This document shows positions 13,616 through 23,145 of a stretch of 64,000 bases of DNA, one piece after another. Source of the DNA: Apostichopus japonicus (taxonomy: Eukaryota; Echinodermata; Holothuroidea; Aspidochirotida; Stichopodidae); assembly GCF_037975245.1 (NCBI RefSeq), contig NC_092569.1:18459501-18523500 (forward strand), written 5' to 3'. The translations under genes and the position numbers were made by a program. How positions within the stretch are numbered: position 1 is the first letter of the stretch; every line of letters begins with the position of its first letter. The notes under the pieces are model-generated. The model saw nothing but the letters and a program-made list of their open reading frames with translations. It did not search any database and was not told the DNA's origin.

Positions 13616-14575
13616 AAGAAGATCAAGGATACTCCAACAAAATTGAATTACAGAAAACCAGAGAAATAATATATCACTCACAATTAATAAGTTAGGAGTA
13701 TTGGGTAAGAAAATAAATTGGAATTTCGGATGGATGGATGGATGGATGGATGGATGGATGGATGGATGGATGGATGGATGGATGGATGGATGGATGGATG
13801 GATGGATGGATGGATGGATGGATGGATGGATGGATGGATGGATGGATGGATGGATGGATGGATGGATGGATGGATGGATGGATGGATGGATGGATGGATG
13901 GATGGATGGATGGATGGATGGATGGATGGATGAACTAGTGAATTACATTGATTTCAATTAACTGCAAGTGTCACGGTTGTTGCATGAGCTAACTCTCTCA
14001 GAACATTAACCTTCCTTAATGCTTTTCGATTAGACAATCAAACAAATTTCGACACTTTTGTGCCAAGTACATCAAACCCATCCCCCCCCCCCCCCTTCCC
14101 CATCAATAAGTCTTAACTTGAAATGTGAAAATATGTACTTCCACATAGAGAAAACAATATTCTGAACATTCACGAACTTAGAATCACTTATATACACAAT
14201 ACAACCTATATCAAGTTAATGCTCTCATCGTTCCTAAAGTTTAAGTACAGCCTGTCCGGATGGGTTCTGTTTGCATAAAGCAAAAACATAAAGGAAAAGT
14301 GTTTTTCAACGTCAAAACAGTTCAAAAGAGTCAAAGTTATGTGTGAAAATGATTATCATAGAATATAAGGAAACTTGTTGGTCATTTAGCCTGCATGTCA
14401 TTGTGTCCGTATGAAAAGACTGCTATACACTGCAGTAGGCTACTGATTTAAGTAATTCACCCTCAGTGTGTTTAAATTGAAAGTAAAATAAGAACATTTG
14501 AATATTTTGCAATGTTTCATAAAGGCTTCGGTAGATTTTTAAACTATATTGCGGAGTGCACTGAGCTACCATTTG
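13616..14575. repeat. Local direct repeat, left copy (matches 19437-20455)
   Basis: Both copies share a TATTATAAAGAAGATC start, the phrase TGAACTAGTGAATTA, and a long run ending at a CATAAAGGCTTCGGTAGA segment. This copy contains the expanded (GATG)n array. The two copies flank the P1 remnant. Confidence 0.8.
13728..13933. repeat. Perfect (GATG)n microsatellite, about 51 units
   Basis: An unbroken tetranucleotide array of about 206 bp. It is open in several frames (giving a MDGW-type repeat), which is a by-product of the repeat and not a gene. Confidence 0.95.
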
Positions 14576-14647
14576 TATTGCATAAACCGATGTGTTGACA
14601 TATACTTTATTCATACAGCTGTTAAACTATACATAGCCTATACAACA

Positions 14648-14731
14648 ATGGGGAAGAACTTTTGTTTCTTCTTCTCTGTGATTGTCTGGATGATGCTGAC
14701 AAGTGGTTTATTATCTGTGGTTTCGGGCACG
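14648..14731 (+). CDS. Candidate signal-peptide first exon of short FREP remnant P1
   Basis: The ATG at 14648 opens 28 codons encoding a Lys then a strongly hydrophobic core (FCFFF, VIVWMML) and a Ser/Gly-rich tail. It is followed directly by GTAGGT as a splice donor in phase 0, the same phase used by the signal exons of the other FREP genes here. It lies 3.2 kb upstream of an FBG terminal exon on the same strand, but I found no middle exons between them. A direct splice to that exon would be out of phase, so the two may not form one functional gene. The exon lies just past the right end of a local duplication. Confidence 0.4.
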
Positions 14732-15710
14732 GTAGGTAGTTTGTTGTTTAATACAGGTAATACATTCATTGTGTATTGAATGGAGCAACAAACCCAATCA
14801 TGATCTTTGGCTCATATGAGAGAGATCTTTCTGAAGAGAAACTTGCCCAAACAGTTCCTTTGAGTGTGTGTGTGTACGTTTGAGATATATACTGATTTAA
14901 TAGTCGTGTCAGGCTTCATCTCGTTTTGTAAATCTGTGATGTCATAGTTCCACTGGGATCTGAAACCTTTTACGTTTGCTCCTTTTTTTAAATACTTTTA
15001 AAGCAAAATATTGCTAATAATGTTGATACTAAAACAAATGCAATTATTAGGTCGTGTTAAATATTCAGTTTTGTATAGCGATTATTTGCAAAACCCATCT
15101 CCATTACTGAAGATAAAAGTTGTAATAAATAAAAAAAAATAATAAAAATAAAGCTCAGAGTTCAAGTGAATCGATGCTGCCACATTTAGACAAGGTCAAG
15201 TGTTCCGCCTTGTGTGTAAAGTAACATTTACATCTTGCCAAAAATAGAATAAGTTTTTCTTAGTTGATTCGGGAAGTTTTTCATGACAGTAGTATCTATC
15301 ACTTTTACCCCAACAACAATGCTACGATTTGTGTCAGCGTAAAATTCAATTTTAATTTTTACTTTTCCAATCAAAACAAATCAAATTTGGGACGTCTTCA
15401 CATTCGTGACAAAAACTAACTTCAAATAAACCCATTATCTTCCAATGTTTGTTTGTTGCAAAGTTAGATTATATATATTACCTTTAATTTAGTACCCCGA
15501 GAAATGAGACCACGTGAAATATTAGGTATATGACATCAGTGTGTATGTGTCTCAATACTTCAATTTACAGTCATTATGTAATGATAGCTCGTTAATGATC
15601 TAAACAATGAATGTGATATAATCGGAATATTTGCTATCATGTAAATAGACATTTAAATCAAGGCCTATAGCGTTCATCTACGTACATACAAATTGTCTAT
15701 TATCAATCTT

Positions 15711-15744
15711 ATATATATATATATATATAAATATATATATATAT
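15711..15744. repeat. (TA)n microsatellite
   Basis: Short TA tract with one AA interruption. Confidence 0.85.
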
Positions 15745-15984
15745 TAATTATATTGGACATTGATATATCACATTAACTACGGAGTTAAATATTTCTCTGC
15801 TTAATGTTATAGTGATGTTATTGTGCTTCGTCGTTTTCTAGAAGCGAGTCCGTATACTTGGTGCTCTTATTGCTATCATAATTGTCTGTACTGGAGATAG
15901 TACTTAAGGATGTGTACCTGTACTTATATTCGCGGACTGATATTCTATGAGAGTTACACAAAGCCTACACTACGCATTCACACC

Positions 15985-16055
15985 AGTAGAACCACTGGCT
16001 TAGTGGTACGTGACACGAAGATCCGGGGTTCGATTCCTACCTGGTGGTATGACCA
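15985..16055 (+). mobile_element. tRNA-derived SINE-like element (or tRNA pseudogene)
   Basis: TGGCTTAGTGG resembles a pol III A box and GGTTCGATTCC is a perfect B box, about 35 bp apart, as in tRNA-derived SINE heads. I could not fold a complete tRNA cloverleaf and saw no anticodon arm of normal length, so a functional tRNA is unlikely. Confidence 0.5.
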
Positions 16056-17138
16056 AGTGGTATGACAGATCTAGAATGGACAAACAAAATTGAAAAGATC
16101 AACACATCAGAAAATTCCACTAAATTACGGTTTGTCACCATTCAATGGGAGTCGAGTGTACATAAAAGTACAACATTAAATGCTAACACCACACTCTCTG
16201 AGATTAGTGTAGCCTACTCGTACTCATTCTCACAACTATAGAGAAGCAATTATACTCGTAATAGTGGTTATATAATGTTTTACTCTAAGTGCAATTCTAG
16301 TTACCAGATGTAGAAGTTCAGCAGACGCATAGACGCTAAAGAAAGCGAACTAAAATATAAATCTGGACGCATTGCATAGACAAGTGATATACTTTATGGG
16401 GCCAGCGTTACTGTTACACAACAATGTATTGCGTCCGTTCTGCATGTTATGAGCTATTATAATTGGAACACAGGTCACAAAACAGAAACCCAAAGATAAA
16501 TACAGTTTATGTTGTTTTCACTTTCGTATATGTGCTATATTGATAGGAATACATATCTATGTTTTCATAGTTGATGAAATTTAATATGCCTATTTTTTAC
16601 CAAAACATTGCTACGGCTACATTAGTGAAGCATTGCCTTAAACTCTCATTCAGGCAAATATGATGTAGGCCTAGGCCTATCTTCAACTGCCCCATGTCAT
16701 AACTGGCAAATTTAAGTAACATAGGCCTATGCCTAACGTTAGGCCTACACATCCCCCCCCCCCCCGAGTGCAGCGTGGTACAGGTCCTGGTACTAGGCCC
16801 ATAATATATAACCAACGGTTTTCAGACGACATGTTAGATCCCAACGTCTAATCTTAGTCGTTAATTTTGGTGCAGGCTTTTCGGTTATCTCCTGTAGTAG
16901 TCAGGTTAAGGTTAGGTCTAGCCTACCATAACAACATACGGTAACAGAGGTTGCATTGTACATAACATTGGGATTTGCGGCCCAGTCTAACGCTCGCTAT
17001 TATTTAAGTATTGCCATATTTACATCATATTAATTACAACACGATTTAAGGTTGTCATTTTGTTACTTGGAATAAACATCAGTACTATAAACGTATCTAT
17101 CACCTCTTCACCCCCTTTTTGTGGAGAATTTTTAAGGA

Positions 17139-17140
<2 letters not shown>

Positions 17141-17206
<66 letters not shown>
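17141..17206. repeat. (TA)n microsatellite between 13-bp direct repeats
   Basis: TA tract bracketed by ACGTATCTATCAC at 17091-17103 and again at 17206-17218. Confidence 0.9.
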
Positions 17207-17207
<1 letters not shown>

Positions 17208-17219
17208 GTATCTATCACA

Positions 17220-17353
17220 TTGGAAGTAGAACAGCCAATGTTTGGTTTTTGCAGAGCTTTCGAGCAAAAATGCTCTTCTTCAGTGCAAAATCACCTAAAA
17301 TGAAGAGCTGTACATATCAGTTCCACAAACATTTATAATCCGTTCTACTTCTT
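17220..17353. repeat. Short inverted-repeat element
   Basis: TGGAAGTAGAACAG at 17221 and CCGTTCTACTTCTT near 17340 form imperfect terminal inverted repeats. Inside, GAGCAAAAATGCTC and a CTCTTCTTCA/ATGAAGAGC pair can form hairpins. It could be a MITE-like or Penelope-related fragment. Confidence 0.35.
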
Positions 17354-17489
17354 TGTTCCCTAATCCGCTTTCCGTATAGTCCATTAGTGCCACTCGTATT
17401 TATCTAACGTCACACTATGTTTGTGTTACATATGTGTACTTTCATTACAAAGCCAAGACTTGCTTTATCCATACAAACACACACACAAA

Positions 17490-17656
<167 letters not shown>

Positions 17657-17915
17657 GCTAATCAATTAAATACATTAAATTAAATTGACCTTACATGGGC
17701 ATAGCCTCGGAAGGCGTAACACTTTGTTAGCCCAATATTACCCAAATCTTAAATATTTGAGCGTAAAGGAGAGTGTTTAATAATACCGCATCTAACCCAT
17801 GGGTGAGGGGACGGGCATCATTATAAGGATAGGGGAAACCCCAGCCCCAACCCCCTTTGTACCAATACAGATCCCGTGTAGTGATAGAAATCGAATCTTT
17901 CTCATGTGTTTACAG

Positions 17916-18253
17916 GTTATCATGGACTGCCGTTGCAAAGGAACAAATTGTTCAGTACACGTGACCAGGACAACGACGGCTGGAATGATTACAACTGTGC
18001 TGAGCGTCATATGGGTGGATGGTGGTATAGCAATTGGCATACCTTTCGTGTCAACAGCACATGCCAAAACGCGTGGACACATTGTGATTATTTTGCAACT
18101 GGCGATGGCTATGCTATTTGTTCTGTGACTCAACTGAATGGAGTCTACGATAGTCGGGCTCGTGGAACGAACATCCACTGGACCAACCTTGATGGAGACG
18201 AGAACGACTGTGGGATTAAATATACAGAAATGAAAATAAGGCCAGTGGGTTAG
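17916..18253 (+). CDS. Orphan terminal FBG exon of short FREP remnant P1
   Basis: An open exon starting after GTGTTTACAG and ending at TAG 18251-18253, entered in phase 1 exactly like the last exon of the intact short gene P2. It encodes the C-terminal half of an FBG domain: LFSTRDQDNDGW (calcium loop), NCAERH, GGWWYSNWH, a Cys-bearing extended loop, QLNGVYD, then ENDCGIKYTEMKIRP and a short tail. There are no stops or frameshifts. The FBG exons expected upstream (those carrying DCHE and WLGNEK motifs) were not seen between 14732 and 17915, which is filled with AT repeats, a SINE and low-complexity DNA. It is either a truncated gene, or a real gene whose middle exons lie elsewhere or were lost in assembly. 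Confidence 0.7.
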
Positions 18254-18429
18254 TAAAAGAGGAAATCAGTATATGGCTGTAATGGAGACAGGGAGGGTAC
18301 AGTATAGCGGATTTACAACCAACCAACCCCCCCCCCCCCTTTCTCTTATTTACTGAGGAAACTCGTATCTTCCTACAGTGTTATAACATATAAGGACAAC
18401 GAAAACGGGAGCAAACGTTGTATCATCTT

Positions 18430-19215
18430 AACACTGGGAGCATTTTTTATTTTCAAGACTCGGGTTCAGATGTTCAAAGTAGGTAACGTGGATATTAAGC
18501 CATGTGATAGTGCAAAAATCTGGGGGTTCATCTTGACAGCAACATATCAATGGACATTCATATTGGAAAAGTTTGCTCTAGGGCGTACCATGAACGCTAT
18601 AATATTCGTCAGATCAGAAAATTCCTGGATAAGGAATGTACTAAAACTCTTATTAATGCTTTGTAATTAGTCATATTGACTACTGTAATGCACTCATGAT
18701 TGGTTAACCTGATTATAAGCTTCGAAGACTTCAAATGGTACTTAATGGAACCGCTCGGTTGTTTTACGCTCTTCCTACATGTTGTCACATTACTTTTACT
18801 TTAGTCTCTTCATTGGTTACATGTACAGCAACGCATTGAATTTAAATTAATCTTGCAAGTATTTAAATGTTTAAAAGGTCTTGCACCTAAGTATTTATGT
18901 GATATGATCGCGGTGAAGTCTAGTTCTTACTCTTTGCGCTCACATTCTAAAATCACCCTGCATGTTCCTCGTATCAATCATAATACGTTAGGCAATATGG
19001 CTTTTGCCTACAAAGGACCTCGGTTGTGGAGTTCACTTCCGGTGGAATTGATGTGTATTGTCTCCTTGACCCCGGATGCTTTCAAGATAAAGCTAAAAGC
19101 GTATATGTTTAAAGCTTGCTTATTTGATTGACCTGACTGGTTGGCTTTTTCTTTGGTAAGCACTTTTGAATGTTTTGTACAAAATTAGCGCTATATAAAT
19201 GCATATATTATTATT
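18430..19215 (+). mobile_element. CR1/L2-like LINE, 3' end fragment of reverse transcriptase ORF
   Basis: Reading with a few frame changes gives the typical C-terminal reverse transcriptase region: LGVHLDSN, HIDYCNALMIGLP, LRRLQMVLNGTARL, then an open stretch at 18853-19131 with FKCLKGLAPKYL, SLRSHSK, GPRLWSSLPVEL and FKIKLKAYMF. The fragment ends with GCGCTATATAAATG and an ATT repeat, the usual CR1/L2-type 3' tail. The frame is broken near 18665 and elsewhere and the 5' end is missing, so it is a dead 5'-truncated copy. Confidence 0.8.
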
Positions 19216-19233
19216 ATATATATTTATATATGT

Positions 19234-19271
<38 letters not shown>

Positions 19272-19375
19272 ATATATTGATATATATAAATAAATATATA
19301 TATATATTTATATATATATATATATATTAATATAAATATATGTATAAATATATATTAATATAAATAAATATATAT

Positions 19376-19420
<45 letters not shown>

Positions 19421-19425
19421 AATAC
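19205..19425. repeat. Compound AT-rich tract after the LINE tail
   Basis: ATT repeat of the LINE tail followed by (TA)n with interruptions. Confidence 0.85.
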
Positions 19426-19436
19426 GTACGGTATAT

Positions 19437-20455
19437 TATAAAGAAGATCCAAGTAAACTCAAAAAAATGTATGACAGAAAACCAGAGAAATAATATATGA
19501 GTCATAATTGATAAATTAGGATTATTGCTTTAGAAAATAAATTGTAAGAGTTTCGGATGAATGGATAGTTCGACCACTAAGCCACATTGATTCTACTGAT
19601 GTAAATGTGCATTACACACTTCTATAATTGACAATTAGAACTTATTACGTATTGTATAGAGTGCAACTCGGGTGCTTTTTTATCTGACAATGTACAGAAT
19701 TACAACAATTTGAGGGGAGCTAAGTCGTGCCTCGACATACCAGAAAGTTCCATTTCTATTTATACGCATTCAACAAGTGACAACCATATCCTTTGTATGC
19801 ATTATATAACCATGAACTAGTGAATTAAATAGACTTCAATTAACTGAAAAGTGTCACGGTTGTTGTATGAGCTAAATCTCTCCGAACATTAACCTTCCTT
19901 AATGCTTTTCGATGAGACAATCAAACAAATGTCGACACTATTATGCCAAATACATCAAACCCATCAACCCTCATCACCTTGAAATGTGAAATATGTACTT
20001 TTCCATACAGAAAACAAAATTCTGAATATTCACGAACTTAGAAACACAATACAACTTCAGCATATATGTATAAATCAAGTTTATGCCCTCATCCTAAAGT
20101 TTAAGTACAGCCTGTCCGGATGAGTTATGTTTGCATAAAGCAAAGAGATAAAGGAAAAGTGTTTTTCAACGTCAAAACGGTGCGAAAGAGTCAAAGTTAT
20201 GTGTGAAAATGATTATCATAGAATATAAGGAAACTTGTTGGCCATTTAGCCTGCATGTCATTGTGTCCGTATGAAAAGACTGCTATAAACTGCAGTAGGC
20301 TACTGATTTAATTAATTCACCATCATTGTGTTTAAATTGAAAGTAAAATAAGAACATTTGAATAGTTTGCAATGCTTCATAAAGGCTTCGGTAGATTTTT
20401 GAACTATATTATGGAGTGCACTGAGCTACAATTTTGTATTGGATAAATCGATAAA
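19437..20455. repeat. Local direct repeat, right copy (matches 13616-14575)
   Basis: Same order of shared segments as the left copy but with only about two units of the tetranucleotide (19555-19566) and an extra 0.2 kb before the TGAACTAGTG phrase. Confidence 0.8.
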
Positions 20456-21345
20456 TAATAACCCGCAGCGTTTGTACCATGAAACGATTAAAGAGTTTAC
20501 ATCATGAAACGATCAATACTATTTCGAATTGTTAACGGTGTCATGGCGGTATTTATTGAGCTTGCTAGAAGTCATGCATTGCAAATTATTTAACTTCTGT
20601 CAGGCGAAACAATCTACATGATTGCCTAGCATCTAACACATTTAACTGGAGTCATAATTCTATCTGAGTAACAGTACTTTCATAACGTATTTTTTGTGGA
20701 GTTTCTGAAATTGGACAACCAAAAACTCCTAACGCCTGCACACCCCACCTAATAAGAACCATGATAGATCATGCTACAGTGTGATTGTGGGTTGCGTGGG
20801 TTAATGAAACTAATTCATTAAACACGCATGAAGAAACAAATGGTTGCTTTAAGTTTCCAATTTCACGAAAAAAAAGTAAACAAGAGGCCAACAAAAGCTT
20901 CTATCGACATCACCTTTCTAGATTTCACTTTACAATCTGACAAAATCAAATGCGATGATTTTTTTTTTATATTGCATCATTCATTGCTAGTAAGATACTA
21001 CCGAGTACTTGGATCTACATATCTATTACAATATATTATATTAAAAAAAAAATGTTTATTCTTGAATAAAACTTGTGGTGCGTGTTCACGCACTTTCGTG
21101 ATTTTTTGTTTACTTCCTTGCGTGATGCTTTATTGCACTTTTCGTTAAGTGTGAAATCAAGGAAGTCATTAAACTGAACGTATTTCCAGCAAATATTGTG
21201 TAAAATCAAGAAATTTGTGTTCCAAGAACCGTTAGGACACTGTACATATATTGTCCATGTCTAGCTGCAGTTGTTCTACCCTGCCGCAAACGAGACACTT
21301 CTCACTTCCTTTATTATTGTCCATTCCCGTTACCACCGTTTCGAG

Positions 21346-21542
21346 GTAATTTTCACTATAACAGCAGCGGTGAATCTTTCTGCACCCATAACATAGATAA
21401 TGACGGATGTTACCTAACCTGCGCCGTGATGCAGCGAAGCGGCTGGTGGCTCTTCCATAAAAAACTGTTACAAATTGCTATGGGACTAGATGTTGCCATT
21501 TCCGGTACAGGAATTATCCCCGTGTCGATTACTTGCATTTAA
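21346..21542 (+). pseudogene. Fossil terminal FBG exon, copy 1
   Basis: After an AG at 21344-21345 the sequence reads in the normal phase as GNFHYNSSGESFCTHNIDND, then CYLTCAVMQRSGWWLFH, which matches the calcium loop and WW region of FBG last exons. A shift near the AAAAAA run then leaves KNCYKLLWD in another frame. No matching upstream FBG exons are seen. Confidence 0.6.
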
Positions 21543-21565
21543 TATCATCACACTTGTTAATTAAT

Positions 21566-22120
21566 GATAATGATAATAAATTATATTTATATAGCGCTTA
21601 ATACAGCGTTTCAAAGCACTTTACAAAGTAGGAAAGAGACACAGGAAACCAAGAAAATAAGTGAACTTGGAATCAAACAGGAATGTTTCAAGTTGTCTCT
21701 TGAAAATAGAAAGTCACGAACGTGAAATGGGAGTTTGTTCCAAACAGGAGGCACAGCGTCAGAAAAGGCACGGCCGCCATAACGAGTGCGGGTACGTGGA
21801 TCAGGAGTTTATAGCAAATGCGCATGATAGGAAGATCAAAGCGTAACTGTAGTTGACCGACGCAAATGAGTAAGAAGGTCAGTGGTATATTGAGGGGCAA
21901 GCCCGATGATCGCTTTGTAGGTAAGAAGTAGGATCTCACACTGGATGGGCAGAAAGACGGGAAGCCAATGCAAAAAACGGAGTGCAGGAGTGAAGATCAA
22001 ACTTTTTAGTGAGTGAGACTAGCCGCGCAGCAGCGTTCTGAATTATCTGTAGGGGAGCTATATGAGAAACTGGCAAATTATGCATACAAACTGTTGTAGT
22101 AATCCAGTTTGGAAGAAAAA
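21566..22120. mobile_element. Dispersed repeat with TATATAGCGC end, copy 1
   Basis: Begins with TAATGATAATGATAATAA and ATATTTATATAGCGC, then GTTTCAAAGCACTTTAC and a long GA-rich body (GGGAGTTTGTTCCAAACAGG). Such TATATAGCGC ends are typical of interspersed non-LTR-related repeats in marine invertebrates. The family name is not known to me. It was present before the block duplication, since the copy at 61070 has the same borders. Confidence 0.55.
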
Positions 22121-22944
22121 AAAGCGTGAACCAGTCGTTTAGTTGAACCTTGATCTAGATACCTTCAGAATTTACCATTGTTGTAAATACCATACGCAGC
22201 TGAACGACAAGAGTTTCGAATATGGGTGACATCACAATAATGTCGGGGGAAAATTTGCGGTTTTGTTAATAGATATAAACACAGTGTTGATAAACTTATA
22301 GCTTTATTACTTATTATCAACAGTTTTGCTTTTTTATACATCAAGAAACATTGAAAAGGAATTGTATATCGAACTATTTGCCCCCACTCCACCCTCAATA
22401 TCAATTCCTTTCGACATGGGGATTGTGTTCATCAGTGCGTGTGACAGTTATGAAGCTATAAAGCAGCAAGTACCTAGTTCAACCACACAACGTAACTATA
22501 TCATTAGGGATAGAATCTGCAATTATTTCATCGCGTTTTATTTGACTACCACGCATCACAGACCTTTACAGGGGAAAAAACCTGTTCCCCATTTCAGCAA
22601 TACAAACATTAGACATATCAACTTCACCAACTCCCATCGCACCAGTGCAAATGTTTCTTAATGACTTTTTGAATTACACTAACAACAGGGAAACATTCTC
22701 TCGTAGCTGTCTGTTGGCGAGGAGGTGGAGGAGGGGTGGTGTTAGGGTTTGATTTTTTTTTTTTTTTGTCAGAGGCTTAGATCAACGTTGTTCTACTTCT
22801 GGCAGTAGATCTTGCTTGCCATGAAAGATAATGGGTAAAGTCTAGTAACATTTCATTTCCTCGTTCATATCAAATGACAACACGCCAAGCAGAGTAACTA
22901 AAAACAACGGGAAGCAAACGAAAGTGTAGGTTGTGCAGATATGA

Positions 22945-22954
22945 TATATAAAAG
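22945..22954 (+). promoter_or_regulatory. TATA box of short gene P2
   Basis: TATATAAAAG followed by a pyrimidine-rich stretch lies about 190 bp before the P2 start codon, placing a transcription start near 22975. The same motif in the same context sits before P4. Confidence 0.6.
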
Positions 22955-23145
22955 GCCTCTCTTTCCCTCTCTATGCTTGCACGGAAGATGACGTATAAGG
23001 AAATAAAGTTCTCATTCGACTACTCAAAATGTATATTAGATGCCAACCTTACGCATTTACGAGTAGAACGTCTGTGACAAATCTGTACGCGGTACACTGA
23101 GTCATTTGTATTGTGCGTCTAAGAAGTTTGAGTCTAGCATTAAGT

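Larger units (their letters stand above)
11710..14647. other. Divergent intergenic region between gene A and P1
   Basis: Gene A promoter side. A TATATAATATATAA-like stretch at about 11858-11880 could supply a minus-strand TATA element. Further right lie G-run repeat debris (12490-12506 and 12960-13075), a TA tract and the (GATG)n array. No gene is supported. Confidence 0.5.
18254..23145. other. Intergenic region between P1 and P2
   Basis: Holds the LINE fragment, TA tract, local direct repeat, a CUB-like open stretch (20880-20995), a fossil FBG exon, the TATATAGCGC repeat and the P2 promoter. Confidence 0.6.

Noticed and set aside
13701-13961. Open frames encoding a repeated MDGW motif
   Set aside because: By-product of the (GATG)n array, which has no stop codon in any plus-strand frame.
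15985-16055. Functional tRNA gene
   Set aside because: A and B boxes are present, but the acceptor stem and anticodon arm cannot be paired convincingly.
17792-18178. Minus-strand and alternative-frame open frames over the P1 terminal exon
   Set aside because: Shadows of the FBG exon in the plus-strand frame with clear FBG motifs.
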